NCBI GenBank assembly: GCA_035524955.1
Contig: DATLFG010000008.1
Coordinates: forward strand, 25,353 to 89,352
Length of the DNA stretch: 64,000 nt
Source: CAMLFJ01 sp035524955
GTDB taxonomy: Bacteria > Methylomirabilota > Methylomirabilia > Rokubacteriales > CSP1-6
Direction of reading: 5' to 3'
In this document: positions 9,133 through 17,859 of the stretch, one piece after another
Layout: each line of letters opens with the position of its first letter
How positions within the stretch are numbered: the first letter of the stretch is position 1
Position numbers and translations under genes: made by a program
The notes under the pieces: model-generated
The model's database searches: none
The model's input: only the letters and a program-made list of their open reading frames with translations
What the model was told of the DNA's origin: nothing

Positions 9133-10588
9133 CGGTCCAGCCGTAGACGCGGTGGCTGGGGGTGGGGCCGTCGTCGAGGTAGGTCATCTTCATGCGCGTC
9201 AGGTAGTCGTTGGGGATCTCGTGGCGCTTGGCGGTGACGTCCACGCCGAAGACGCGGGCGGCGTTGAGGCCGAAAATCTGCTCCTTCACCTGACGGGTGA
9301 GCGGCTTGTAGCCGTGGGCGTCCACGAGGGCCTGCGGGATCTCGAAGCGGCGGAAGGCCTCGATCTGCCACTGGGGCGTGCCGTACCAGATCGAGTCGGT
9401 GCCCCAGAGCACGCGGTCCGCGCCGAAGGCGTCGATCACCTGGCCCAGGAGATGCGCGCACGCGGCCGGGTTGGTGGTCGCGAGCTGGCCGAAGGTGGAG
9501 CCGAGCTCCATGTAGATGTTGGTGAGCGCGGGCTCCTTCTTCTTCATCCGGCAGAACTCGGTGGTCCAGGGCACGTCGGCGGACTGGGTGCGCGGCACGG
9601 TGAGCAGCCCGGCGTGGTAGAGGATGAAGTCGAGATCCGGGAAGTCACGCGCCGCCTTGATCACGTCGCGTGGATGGTTGTAGTCGGCGACCGGGCCGAG
9701 CGGCAGGCCCTTGTGCAGGCAGATTCGCCTGACACCGAGCTTGCGCGCCCGCTCGAGCATCGGGTAGGCGATCGTCTCGTCGTCCACGAACCAGCCGCGA
9801 TCGAAGCCCTTGGGCGCGGCGCCGGTGTAGCCCTTCCACGCGTCCACCTTCAACGAGGCGGCCTGCTGGTCCATGAAGTCGAGGTCGGCCCGACCGAGCT
9901 GGGGGGTGATGAGCCCGTGGGCCAGCATCCGGCGCGACCGGGTGACCCGATTGATCTCGTCGCGGATGTGGGTCATCTCCTTGGGCGGCACGACCGCCTC
10001 CTGCGGATACGGGCCCGGCGGGGTCGAGATCAGCCCGATGTCGGTCTCGCTGTCGAGGAAGACCTCCTTGATCATGTTCGACCAGGCGAGATCGGCGAGG
10101 GTGCCCTGGTCGGCCGCCAGCTTGGGGTTCAGCCGCCGCGAGTTGCGACGGAGCCCGAGCAGCCCCTGCTTGGTGATCCCGCGGCGCGCCGCCTCCTCGT
10201 CGTGCGGGTCGTAGCCCGCGCCGACGTAGTGGAGCTGCACGTCGAAGATGAAGAAGGCGTCGCCCTTCCGCTCTCGGAACGCGGCGGGCTCGGCGGCCTC
10301 GATCGGCCGCACGTCGAAGAAGCGCCCGAACACCGCGTTCATCGCCAGCAGCGACGTGGCCATCCCACCGCCCGTCCGCAGGAAGTCCCGGCGGCTCAGG
10401 CCGAGCCGCGGCGCCAGCCGCGCCGCGTCCGCGAGGATCCGGTGCTCGACCCGTCGCTGCGCGGCGGTCTGCGGCAGGGGCGGGAACTCCTCGTTCGAGA
10501 CGAGGCGGGTCGGCAGGGGCAGCTCGGACGCCAGCCCCCGGCGCATGTCGGGGCGGACGTGGAAGGCATACGGGTTTCCGTTCGTCAT
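9128..10588 (-). CDS. Amidohydrolase-2 family protein with internal Tat-like motif
   Basis: A 486-residue metal-dependent hydrolase of the amidohydrolase-2 (ACMSD-like) superfamily. The body runs from FIFDVQLHYVGAGYDPHD to the late motif DRVLWGTDSIWYGTPQW (conserved Asp of the metal site). ICLHKGLP and FILYHAGL supply likely His ligands. Around residues 63-80 it has LSRRDFLRTGGGMATSLLAM, which reads as a twin-arginine export signal but lies 60 residues inside the protein. The ATG at 10588 is preceded by GAGGAGG; a later true start cannot be excluded. Probably exported and folded with bound metal. Substrate unknown. Confidence 0.85.
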   Translation of the reverse strand: MTNGNPYAFHVRPDMRRGLASELPLPTRLVSNEEFPPLPQTAAQRRVEHRILADAARLAPRLGLSRRDFLRTGGGMATSLLAMNAVFGRFFDVRPIEAAEPAAFRERKGDAFFIFDVQLHYVGAGYDPHDEEAARRGITKQGLLGLRRNSRRLNPKLAADQGTLADLAWSNMIKEVFLDSETDIGLISTPPGPYPQEAVVPPKEMTHIRDEINRVTRSRRMLAHGLITPQLGRADLDFMDQQAASLKVDAWKGYTGAAPKGFDRGWFVDDETIAYPMLERARKLGVRRICLHKGLPLGPVADYNHPRDVIKAARDFPDLDFILYHAGLLTVPRTQSADVPWTTEFCRMKKKEPALTNIYMELGSTFGQLATTNPAACAHLLGQVIDAFGADRVLWGTDSIWYGTPQWQIEAFRRFEIPQALVDAHGYKPLTRQVKEQIFGLNAARVFGVDVTAKRHEIPNDYLTRMKMTYLDDGPTPSHRVYGWTA

Positions 10589-10681
10589 GGGCGGCGGCCT
10601 CCTCGTGCTCGAGTCTAGACCGGGAGGCGACCTTGTCAACCGCGGCGTCGCGCGCGTAGTCTCTCATCGGGGTGGCGCGCG

Positions 10682-10987
10682 ATGAAAGCACGGGGAACCG
10701 TGAAGGGCACTCTCTTCGAGGCAAGCGACGGGGTCGAGTACCTGCTCGGCTTCTCGAAGGCGCAGCCCGGGCCGACGCCGATACTCAGCCGCCGGCAGGC
10801 CGATGGCACCTTCCGCGCGGTCGAGGACCTCCGGGAAGCGTCGATGGTGGCCCGGAAGGAGCTCGGGATCTCCGAGCCGCACCTGATCGGGCCCGGCATG
10901 GGCAGAAGTCTGTTCCTGTGGAGCGCGTTCAAGGAGGCGCTGAAGACCTTCCCACCCGTGCCGACCTGGCCAACGTGGTCCCCCTGA
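10682..10987 (+). CDS. Hypothetical protein, 101 residues
   Basis: Not recognised. A small basic soluble protein starting MKARGTVKGTLFEASDGVEY, with no signal peptide, membrane segment or cysteines. Its composition (Phe, Tyr, Lys, Glu spread) looks coding, unlike the Arg-rich alternative frame over the same bases. It precedes the DinB gene by 8 bases and is likely co-transcribed with it. A TAGTCT hexamer at about 10657 could be its -10. No function is suggested. Confidence 0.6.
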   Translation: MKARGTVKGTLFEASDGVEYLLGFSKAQPGPTPILSRRQADGTFRAVEDLREASMVARKELGISEPHLIGPGMGRSLFLWSAFKEALKTFPPVPTWPTWSP

Positions 10988-10995
10988 GGAGCCCG

Positions 10996-11475
10996 ATGAA
11001 GAAAGACGCGGTGCGCACCGAGGTCCGGAACCTGGTTCACGGCCCCTCGTACATGACCTTCGACGACGTGGTGGCCGATTTTCCCATCAAGCACATCAAT
11101 ACCCGCCCGCCGAACGTGTCGTACACGCCGTGGCACCTGCTCGAGCACATGCGAATCGCCCAGCGCGACATCCTCGACTACATCCAGGACGAGGATTACC
11201 ACCACCCGAGCTGGCCGGCCGACTACTGGCCCGCGTCGGACGCCGAGGCGGACGCCAAGGCCTGGAAGAGGACGATCGCCCGGTTCCGGAAGGACCGCGC
11301 CGCGCTCGAGACGATCGCGGCCAGCGCCCGCCTGGCCCTCGGCGCTCCGTTGCCGTACGCTCCCCAGCACACCTACATCCGCGAGCTGCTGATCGTCTCC
11401 GAGCACAACACCTACCACATCGGCGAGCTGGCGATCCTCCGCCAGGTCATGGGGGCGTGGCCGGCGAAGCGGTGA
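10996..11475 (+). CDS. DinB/DUF664 family protein
   Basis: A 159-residue four-helix-bundle protein of the DinB-like superfamily, which binds a metal through three histidines; some members are thiol-dependent S-transferases. Seen: TPWHLLEHMRIAQRDILDY with the first His, and EHNTYHIGELAILRQVMGAW with the second and third. The ATG at 10996 is chosen because GAGGAG sits just upstream and homology begins there; the longer frame to 10672 has shadow-like composition. It follows the hypothetical gene in an apparent two-gene operon. Role may be detoxification; unproven. Confidence 0.85.
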   Translation: MKKDAVRTEVRNLVHGPSYMTFDDVVADFPIKHINTRPPNVSYTPWHLLEHMRIAQRDILDYIQDEDYHHPSWPADYWPASDAEADAKAWKRTIARFRKDRAALETIAASARLALGAPLPYAPQHTYIRELLIVSEHNTYHIGELAILRQVMGAWPAKR

Positions 11476-11484
11476 GGCCGCCCC

Positions 11485-11778
11485 TCAGCCCAGCAGGGTT
11501 CCCGCCGCGTAGCCTACCGCGCCGCCGATCAGGCACAGCAGCAGGGAGCGGGCCGGGCTGAGCAGGAGCGCGCCCGCCGCGGCGGCCAGGGTCGGTCCGC
11601 CGACCAGGGCCCCGCCGTCGCTCAGGAGCGTGGCGGTCGCGAGGCTCGCGAAGATCGGGGTGGGGATGCGCGACAGGATCGTCTCGAATCGCGGGCTGGG
11701 GCGGGGGAGCAGCACCACCGCGGCGGCCCGGCTCGCGTAGGTGATGAGCGCGATCGCGACGAGGAGCAGCGCGCTCAC
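11485..11778 (-). CDS. azlD: AzlD family branched-chain amino acid exporter subunit
   Basis: A 97-residue membrane protein with about four hydrophobic segments. The N-terminus MSALLLVAIALITYASRAAA and the PSPRFETILSRIPTPIFASL block are typical of AzlD. AzlD pairs with AzlC to export branched-chain amino acids across the inner membrane. Its start overlaps the azlC stop by 4 bases, so the pair is translationally coupled. Usual length is about 100 residues. Confidence 0.9.
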   Translation of the reverse strand: MSALLLVAIALITYASRAAAVVLLPRPSPRFETILSRIPTPIFASLATATLLSDGGALVGGPTLAAAAGALLLSPARSLLLCLIGGAVGYAAGTLLG

Positions 11779-12485
11779 TCATCGCCTCCCGGCAGGGCGA
11801 CCACCACGCCCGCGACGACCGGCGCGATCATGCGCAGGTCCGGCAGCAGGAGCGCCACCGCGGCGGTGAGGAGAGCGGCCGCGAGGGCGCGCACCACGTG
11901 CGAGCGCTTCCTCGCCGCCAGCGCGGCCAGGCCGATGAAGAGGACGGGGAAGAGCGCGCCGGCCAGGCCCTCGACCGCCGCGAGCCCGCCGCCCAGCACG
12001 CCGACCACCGTGCCCACGATCCATGCGACATAGAGCGTCAGCCCGGAGTAGAGCAGCGTGCGCTCGGTGGCCGCGCCCACCGCCCGCGGCTCCGCGGCGT
12101 TGCCGGCCGCGATGGCGAAGCCGAAGGTCTCGTCCACCAGGAAGAACGCGAGCATCGCCCGTCGCAGCGGCCCACTCTCGAATCGGGAGCGCAGCGCGGC
12201 GCCGAGCACCAGGTGACGGAGATTGAGCACCCCCGCGGTCAGCAGGAGGGGCAGCGCGGCGGCGCCCGCCCCGAGCAGCGCCACCATCGCGAACTGGAGC
12301 GCGCCCGAGTAGACGAGGAGCGACGAGGCGAGCGTCAGAGGGACCCCGAGGAACCCCCGCGCCGCCACGCCGTAGAGGCTGCCGAACACCGCGACCGCTG
12401 CGGCCGCGGGCAGGGAGAGCGCCACGATGGAGCGGATGCTGGGAACGGCCGGCGGCGGCGTGCTCAGGCCGCGAACTCGAGCCAC
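11775..12485 (-). CDS. azlC: AzlC family branched-chain amino acid exporter subunit
   Basis: About 236 residues, five to six hydrophobic segments, with the AzlC blocks SLLVYSGALQFAMVALLGAG, NLRHLVLGAALR and MLAFFLVDETFGFA. Works with AzlD, encoded next and overlapping by 4 bases. The open frame runs to 12671 but its upstream part is Arg-rich shadow. I place the start at the GTG at 12485, which overlaps the end of the B3/B4 gene by 22 bases; a start a few codons later is possible. The operon context suggests amino-acid homeostasis. Confidence 0.87.
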   Translation of the reverse strand: MARVRGLSTPPPAVPSIRSIVALSLPAAAAVAVFGSLYGVAARGFLGVPLTLASSLLVYSGALQFAMVALLGAGAAALPLLLTAGVLNLRHLVLGAALRSRFESGPLRRAMLAFFLVDETFGFAIAAGNAAEPRAVGAATERTLLYSGLTLYVAWIVGTVVGVLGGGLAAVEGLAGALFPVLFIGLAALAARKRSHVVRALAAALLTAAVALLLPDLRMIAPVVAGVVVALPGGDE

Positions 12486-13156
12486 GGCGCCGCCTGCGTG
12501 AGCACCGCGCGATGGCGCGGGGCGCCCCAAAGCTCGGTGAGGTGGCCGGAGAGCGCGTCGATGAGAGCCGGCACGTCGGTCGCGGCCGTGGGGTGGAGCC
12601 CTTCGGCGACGATCAGCACGTCGCGCGTCCCGAGTGACACCGTCGAGCGCCGGCTCTGCCGGAACGTCCACCGTCGGGCGTGCGCGTGGCTGGCCGCGTC
12701 GGCGAAGATCACCTCGCCCGGCTCGGCGTGCTCGGTCTCACCGCCGAAGCCGGTATGCTCCTCGCCGCCCACCGCGTGCCGGACCTCCAGCCGCGAATCG
12801 ACCCCGGCCAGGTCGAAGACCGCCACCGGCAGGGCGAAGGCGAGGGACACCGCGTTGCAGAGATCGACCAGCGGGTGCAGGCGCGGCAGATCGCCCTCGC
12901 GCCGGAAGCGCCGCAGCAGCGCCTCGGCCGCGGACCGGTACTGCGTCGGCTTGAGCCCCATCTGCGTGTAGGCGCGCCGCCACGCCGACACCTCGGCCAG
13001 CTCGGACTCGGGGCCGCGCGCGAGCCGCTCGCGGGCGCGCGCGTGCCACGGCTCGAGCGGCACGGCCACGTCCGAGTGAACCTCCGCGACGACGAGTACG
13101 CCGGGGACGAGCTGGGGGAACTGCTGCCACAGGGCAGCGGAGTGACCGAAGTGCAC
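12464..13156 (-). CDS. Solo B3/B4 tRNA-binding domain protein
   Basis: A 230-residue free-standing version of the B3/B4 domain found in the beta subunit of phenylalanyl-tRNA synthetase, where it hydrolyses mischarged Tyr-tRNA(Phe). Conserved pieces: WRRAYTQMGLKPTQYRSAAE, the LPRLHPLVDLCNAVSLAFAL core and a late SRRSTVSLGTRDVLIVAEG strand pair. No synthetase catalytic module is present. It lies between a CoA-transferase (4 bases) and azlC (overlap) on the same strand. Known solo homologues are poorly characterised; trans-editing or amino-acid sensing is inference from the domain. Confidence 0.85.
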   Translation of the reverse strand: MHFGHSAALWQQFPQLVPGVLVVAEVHSDVAVPLEPWHARARERLARGPESELAEVSAWRRAYTQMGLKPTQYRSAAEALLRRFRREGDLPRLHPLVDLCNAVSLAFALPVAVFDLAGVDSRLEVRHAVGGEEHTGFGGETEHAEPGEVIFADAASHAHARRWTFRQSRRSTVSLGTRDVLIVAEGLHPTAATDVPALIDALSGHLTELWGAPRHRAVLTQAAPWLEFAA

Positions 13157-13159
13157 GCG

Positions 13160-14368
13160 TCAGATCGCGGCGCGTGCCCGCAGGGCCGCCACCGCCTCCG
13201 GCGACAGGCCGAGCACCTCCGTCAGGACCTCGTCGGTGTGCTGGCCGGCCAGCGGGGGCGGCGTGGTCGCCGCTTCGGAGTCGGACAGGCGGATCGGGCA
13301 GCCGGGCACCCGGAACCGGCCGCGCGTCGGATGCTCGATGGTCTCGATCGCCCCGCGCGCGTTCAGGTGCGGGTCGTCCAGCACCTCCTGCGTGTCCAGG
13401 ATCGCGCCGCAGGGCACGCCCGCCTTGCCCAGCGTCTCCAGCACCGCCTGCTTGGAGCGCGCGCCGGTCCATGCCCGCGCGATGCCGTTGAGCGCTTCCC
13501 GATGAGCCCATCGGGTAGGCGCGTCCACGCAGCGCGGGTCGGTGAGCAGGTCCTCGCGCCCGATCGCGCGGGCGAAGTCTTGCCACATGCCCTGGTTCAT
13601 CGGCTGCACGTAGATGTAGACGTAGTCGTTGGGCCCGCCTGGCGCGCAGGTGTAGAGGCCGTCGGGCACCGCGCCCGGCGGCGCGCCGTTGCCCCGGCGC
13701 GGAGTGGGCCTGCCGTCCCGGTAGTGGACGACGTAACGCTGGCGGATCAGGTTCGCCACCGCCTCCTGCATCGAGACCTCGACGACCTGGCCCCGGCCCG
13801 TCCGCTGCCGCTCGATCACCGCGGCCAGGATGCCCGCCGCCATGTGCACCCCGGCGCCGCTGTCGCCGATGTTGGCGCCGCAGAGCACCGGCTCGCGGTC
13901 CGGGAAGCCGGTGACGCTCATCACGCCGCCCATCGCCTGGGCGATCATGTCGAAGCTCTTGAACTCGTGGTACGGGCCGGAGAGCCCGAAGCCCTTCAGG
14001 CGCGCGAGGATGATCCGCGGGTTCACCGCGCGGAGGCGCTCCCAGTCGAGCCCGAGCCGCTCCATGAGCCCGGGCGCGAAGTTCTCCACCACCGCGTCCG
14101 CGCGCTCGGCCAACCGCAGGAAGAGCGCGTGTCCCTCCGGCTTCTTGAGATCGATGGTGACGCTGCGCTTGTTGGCGTTGAAGACCAGGAAGAACATCGC
14201 GTCGAGTCCCGGCACCTCCGGCCGGTTCCGGCGCGACTGCTCCCCGCCGGGAGGCTCGATCTTGATGACGTCGGCCCCCAGCCAGCCGAGGAGCTGCGTG
14301 CAGGAGGTGCCCGCCTCGAACTGGGTGAGGTCCAGGATCCGGATGCCGGTCAGCGCGCGCTCGGTCAT
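13160..14368 (-). CDS. CaiB/BaiF CoA-transferase family protein (class III)
   Basis: A 402-residue class III CoA-transferase, moving CoA between carboxylic acids through an aspartyl anhydride. Seen: start LTGIRILDLTQFEAGTSCTQ, GADVIKIEPPGGEQSRR, the catalytic Asp in ANIGDSGAGVHMAAGI near residue 170, and GNGAPPGAVPDGLYTC. Full length and a plain ATG at 14368. The B3/B4 and azlCD genes follow closely, giving a four-gene operon of unusual composition. Substrate unknown; relatives act on formate/oxalate, carnitine, bile acids or dicarboxylates. Confidence 0.92.
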   Translation of the reverse strand: MTERALTGIRILDLTQFEAGTSCTQLLGWLGADVIKIEPPGGEQSRRNRPEVPGLDAMFFLVFNANKRSVTIDLKKPEGHALFLRLAERADAVVENFAPGLMERLGLDWERLRAVNPRIILARLKGFGLSGPYHEFKSFDMIAQAMGGVMSVTGFPDREPVLCGANIGDSGAGVHMAAGILAAVIERQRTGRGQVVEVSMQEAVANLIRQRYVVHYRDGRPTPRRGNGAPPGAVPDGLYTCAPGGPNDYVYIYVQPMNQGMWQDFARAIGREDLLTDPRCVDAPTRWAHREALNGIARAWTGARSKQAVLETLGKAGVPCGAILDTQEVLDDPHLNARGAIETIEHPTRGRFRVPGCPIRLSDSEAATTPPPLAGQHTDEVLTEVLGLSPEAVAALRARAAI

Positions 14369-14446
14369 GAGCCCATCCTTTCCCGGGGCATGGTACCGCC
14401 TGGGTTGTCGGTTGGCCAGGGACCCGGTGGGCAGCCGGTCGTGTGC

Positions 14447-14452
14447 TAGAAT
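14447..14452 (+). promoter_or_regulatory. -10-like TAGAAT before the deacetylase-like gene
   Basis: TAGAAT in the context GTGTGCTAGAATCC lies 11 bases before the ATG at 14464. It overlaps the alternative GTG start at 14443, which argues that translation begins at 14464. There is no SD and no clear -35 at 17 bases. Confidence 0.45.
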
Positions 14453-14463
14453 CCTCGGCTACG

Positions 14464-15474
14464 ATGATTCCAGCGTTCCTGAACGTCGACGTCGAGCCCG
14501 AGGCCTTTCAGCTCGACCGGCGCGATCCGCCGAAGTGGGACGGCTACGCGGCGGTGGTCGAGTACGCGGAACGGTTGAGGACGAGCCTGACCGAACGAAC
14601 CGGCGCTCGTCCGAAGTTCGGCTGGTATTTCCGGACCGATCCGCAGATCGCGGAGGTCCACGGGCGTCCTGACCACGCGCTCGTGGCCTTCCCGGCTCGA
14701 ACCGCCCGGTTGCAGGCCGCCGGTGACTATTTCGGGGTGCACGTGCACCCGATCCGCTGGGCCGCAGACCGGGGTCTGTGGGTCCACGAGTTCGGCGATA
14801 CCACCTGGCAGGCCTATGCTACCCGGTTCGCGCTCGAAGCCTATGCGCAGTGGGCCGGCAGCCCGGCCCGGCTCTTCCGGGCGGGGGCCGGCTTTCTCAC
14901 GAACGAGATCGTGGAGGCCGCGGAGCAGGCGGGGGTCGAACTCGAACTCGCGCTGGAGCCGGTCACGGGCTGGGGCGTGGGCGCCACCGTGGTGCCGTCG
15001 GGGGTGGATTCGTCGCCCATCATGGGCTCGTACACTGACTGTGGTAGCGCCCCGCGGCAGCCCTACCGACCGGCACGCCACGACTTCCGGGTTGACGGGG
15101 GCAGGCGAGGGCGGCGGCTCCACATGGTGCCGGTCTCGACGCGCTCCCTGGCCCCACCACGTCCCTTATGGTGGCGGGCGGCCCGGCGCGTCGTGCGCGG
15201 TCCCGCTCCCCGAGAGGTGCAGGTGCTCTATCCGACCGCCGGCTGGCCGAGCGGGGACGCCTTCTGGGACCTCGTGGAGCAACAGCTTCGATCGATGCGC
15301 CGACCGTACCTGTCTCTCGGCATCCGGACCGATGCCGCCGCCTCCACAGTAGCCGGTCGGGTTCGAGGCATTCTCGACGCCCTGCCGGGGCACCGCCTGG
15401 CCCGGCGACTCCGGTTCGAAGACCCGTTGACCGTCTTTCCGACGGCAAGGTCCGCGGGGGTGCCGCTCCGGTAG
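14464..15474 (+). CDS. Polysaccharide-deacetylase-like protein of unknown function
   Basis: A 336-residue protein resembling the glycoside hydrolase/deacetylase fold. MIPAFLNVDVEPEAFQLDRR gives an NodB-like Asp-Asp start, and YFGVHVHPIRWAADRGLWVH gives a His-x-His pair that could bind zinc, as in carbohydrate esterase 4. RLFRAGAGFLTNEIVEAAEQ resembles the FRxPxG block. No signal peptide, so probably cytoplasmic. It stands alone between two minus-strand genes. The deacetylase assignment rests on motif spacing only; it could be a distant, inactive relative. Confidence 0.6.
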   Translation: MIPAFLNVDVEPEAFQLDRRDPPKWDGYAAVVEYAERLRTSLTERTGARPKFGWYFRTDPQIAEVHGRPDHALVAFPARTARLQAAGDYFGVHVHPIRWAADRGLWVHEFGDTTWQAYATRFALEAYAQWAGSPARLFRAGAGFLTNEIVEAAEQAGVELELALEPVTGWGVGATVVPSGVDSSPIMGSYTDCGSAPRQPYRPARHDFRVDGGRRGRRLHMVPVSTRSLAPPRPLWWRAARRVVRGPAPREVQVLYPTAGWPSGDAFWDLVEQQLRSMRRPYLSLGIRTDAAASTVAGRVRGILDALPGHRLARRLRFEDPLTVFPTARSAGVPLR

Positions 15475-15492
15475 GGTGCCGCTCGGCCGCGG

Positions 15493-16611
15493 CTATCCCA
15501 GACCGTAGAAGCGCCGGGCGCCCCCGGCCAGGATCTCCCGCTTCGTCGCCTCGGACAGCTCGGGCCGGTTGGAGATGAGCTGCGGGGCCCCGGGGAAGAA
15601 GCCGTCGGGATGCGGGTAGTCGGTCGCCCATAGGATCTTGTGCGGGCCGATGTAGTCGGCGAGCACGCCCAGGCAGCCCTCGACCGGCTCGAACGAGATC
15701 CAGCAGTTGCGCCGGAAGAGCTCACTTGGTCTCATCGACAGCCCCGAGTCGTTGAAGCCCTGGTCGTCGAAGTGGCGGTCCATCCGGTCGAGCCATGGCG
15801 CGATCCACCCGCCGCCCGCCTCCATGAAGCCGATCCGCACGCGGGGGTAGCGGTCGCAGACCCCGCTCCAGATCACGCTCATCGCGGCGAGCATCATCTC
15901 CATGGTGTGCGAGATGATGTGCCGCGCCCCGCGCGTCTCGAAGCGGTCCACCCCGACCTGGGGCATGCCGCCGCTCGCGCCCTCGTGGATGCCGATCGCC
16001 ATATCCAGCTCCTGGACCTCTTCCCAGAACGGGGCGTAGTCCGGGTGGTGCAGCATCTTGCCGTTGTAGGGGTTGGGCCGGAGGAAGCCGGCGCGCATGC
16101 CCAGCTCGCGCCGCGCGTAGCGCATCTCCTGGATGGCCAGGTCGATCGACTGCATCGGCAGCATCGCCACCCCGAACAGCCGATCGGGATAAGGCTGGCA
16201 GTAATCCGCGAGCCAGCGATTGTAGGCGCGGCACATCCCGGCCGCGAGCCCCGGCTCCCGGACCGCCCCCGCGAAGAGGCCGACGCTCGGGTAGAGGAAG
16301 GCCGCGTCGATGCCGTCCAGGTCCATGTCCGGGATGCGGGCGTGCGGATCGAAGCCGCCCCGGCGGCCGTCCACGTACTTCATGGTCTCCTCCGGCACGC
16401 CGCCCTGGCGGGCCCCGATCGCGCCGATGACGCCGAAGCCCTTCTGGCTGCCCAGGATCTGCCCCTCGACGAGGAGGCGCTCCTTGCCGTCGGTGTCGAT
16501 GACGATCCGCGGGGCCCGCTCGCGATACCCGGGATCGATGTACTTGTCCCAGATGTCCACCGGCTCGAGCACGTGGCCGTCGGCGTCGATGACGTTGTAA
16601 GCGCGTCCCAT
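15493..16611 (-). CDS. Amidohydrolase-2 family (ACMSD-like) protein
   Basis: A 372-residue TIM-barrel hydrolase or decarboxylase. The N-terminal NVIDADGHVLEPVDIWDKYI gives the Asp-x-His metal motif, GIHEGASGG and RHIISHTMEMMLAAMSVIWS carry later His ligands, and HKILWATDYPHPDGFFPGAP holds the catalytic Asp. Family members decarboxylate aromatic or heteroaromatic acids with zinc. The ATG at 16611 is preceded by GAGGAT. It is divergent from the MetE-like gene. Substrate not known. Confidence 0.9.
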   Translation of the reverse strand: MGRAYNVIDADGHVLEPVDIWDKYIDPGYRERAPRIVIDTDGKERLLVEGQILGSQKGFGVIGAIGARQGGVPEETMKYVDGRRGGFDPHARIPDMDLDGIDAAFLYPSVGLFAGAVREPGLAAGMCRAYNRWLADYCQPYPDRLFGVAMLPMQSIDLAIQEMRYARRELGMRAGFLRPNPYNGKMLHHPDYAPFWEEVQELDMAIGIHEGASGGMPQVGVDRFETRGARHIISHTMEMMLAAMSVIWSGVCDRYPRVRIGFMEAGGGWIAPWLDRMDRHFDDQGFNDSGLSMRPSELFRRNCWISFEPVEGCLGVLADYIGPHKILWATDYPHPDGFFPGAPQLISNRPELSEATKREILAGGARRFYGLG

Positions 16612-16667
16612 GGCGATCCTCCTCGTGGTGGGAGATCAGGGCCGGGTCGGCAAAGACTGTAGCATTC

Positions 16668-16696
16668 TTGACAATCGCTCGCGAGTGGAGTCAGAT
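16668..16696 (+). promoter_or_regulatory. Promoter of the MetE-like gene: TTGACA, 17 bp, TCAGAT
   Basis: A perfect -35 TTGACA (16668-16673) and a weak -10 TCAGAT (16691-16696) are separated by exactly 17 bp. The ATG of the next gene is 13 bases after the -10, so the leader is very short and lacks an SD. The TTG that opens the longer reading frame is part of the -35, so that longer start is rejected. Confidence 0.65.
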
Positions 16697-16709
16697 TCCG
16701 CTCGGCCCC

Positions 16710-17849
16710 ATGAAGCGAAGCGCCGACCGCATCCTCACCACCCACACCGGCAGCCTCCCGCGGCCGCCCGACCTGGCCGGGATGCTCGAGGCGCTGGACA
16801 CCGGCGCGGCCACCGACCCGGCCGCGCTCGAGGCCCGGGTGCGCCGCGCGGTCGCCGACACCGTGCGCCTCCAGGTGGACGCCGGCGTGGACGTGGTCAG
16901 CGACGGCGAGCAGGGCAAGGTGGGCTACTCGACCTACGTGCGTCACCGGCTCACCGGCTTCGACGGCCAGAGCGGGGCCGCCCGGCGGGCCGACTGGGCG
17001 GACTTCCCCGAGGCGGCGGCGCGCGCCGAGCGCCGGGCCGCGATCTTGCGCCCGGCCTGCAACGGCCCCATCGACTGGAAGGACCGCACCGCGGTGCAGA
17101 AGGACGTGGCCAACCTGCGCGCGGCGGTGGACGCAGCCTCACCCACCGAGGCCTTCATGACCGCCGCGTCGCCCGGCGTGATCGCCCACTTCCTCCAGAA
17201 CACCCACTATCCGAGCCGCGAGGCCTACCTGGCCCGGCTGGTGGACGTGATGAAGGAGGAGTACGACGCCATCCACCGCGCCGGCTTCGTGCTCCAGGTG
17301 GATTGCCCGGACCTGGCCATGAGCCGGCACCTGGCGTTCCCCGACCTGAGCAACACGGAGTTCGTGAAGATCGCGGAGGGCAACGTCGAGGCGCTCAACC
17401 ACGCGCTCCGCGACATCCCGCCCGATCGCTTGCGCCTGCACCTCTGCTGGGGCAACTACCAGGGCCCGCACCACCGCGACATCCCGCTCCGCGAGATCCT
17501 GCCCGTGGTCCTGAAGGCCCGCCCGCAGGCGCTCTCCTTCGAGGGCGCCAACCCGCGCCACGCCCACGAGTGGGTCGTGTTCCGGGAGACGAAGCTGCCC
17601 GACGACAAGGTGATCATCCCGGGTGTGCTCGACACCACCACCAACTTCATCGAGCACCCGGAGCTGGTCGCGCAGCGCCTCGTCCGCTACGCCGACGTGG
17701 TGGGGCGCGAGCGGGTGATCGCGGGCAGCGACTGCGGCTTCGCGACCTTCGCGCGATCCCAGGCGCTGGTCGAGCCGGAGATCGTCTGGGCCAAGCTCAA
17801 ATCCATGGCCGAGGGCGCGCGGCTGGCGTCCGGCCAGCTCTGGAGATAG
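16710..17849 (+). CDS. Cobalamin-independent methionine synthase II family protein (MetE C-terminal-like)
   Basis: A 379-residue single-barrel homologue of the catalytic half of MetE, too short to be full MetE (about 750). It starts MKRSADRILTTHTGSLPRPP, a hallmark of this solo family. Zinc ligands expected in MetE are seen in RLHLCWGNYQ (His and Cys) and IAGSDCGFATF (Cys). Members may transfer methyl groups from unusual donors or cleave methyl ethers or thioethers. The aldo/keto reductase follows 10 bases downstream with AGGAG, forming an operon. Exact substrate unknown. Confidence 0.88.
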   Translation: MKRSADRILTTHTGSLPRPPDLAGMLEALDTGAATDPAALEARVRRAVADTVRLQVDAGVDVVSDGEQGKVGYSTYVRHRLTGFDGQSGAARRADWADFPEAAARAERRAAILRPACNGPIDWKDRTAVQKDVANLRAAVDAASPTEAFMTAASPGVIAHFLQNTHYPSREAYLARLVDVMKEEYDAIHRAGFVLQVDCPDLAMSRHLAFPDLSNTEFVKIAEGNVEALNHALRDIPPDRLRLHLCWGNYQGPHHRDIPLREILPVVLKARPQALSFEGANPRHAHEWVVFRETKLPDDKVIIPGVLDTTTNFIEHPELVAQRLVRYADVVGRERVIAGSDCGFATFARSQALVEPEIVWAKLKSMAEGARLASGQLWR

Positions 17850-17859
17850 GAGACTCGCC

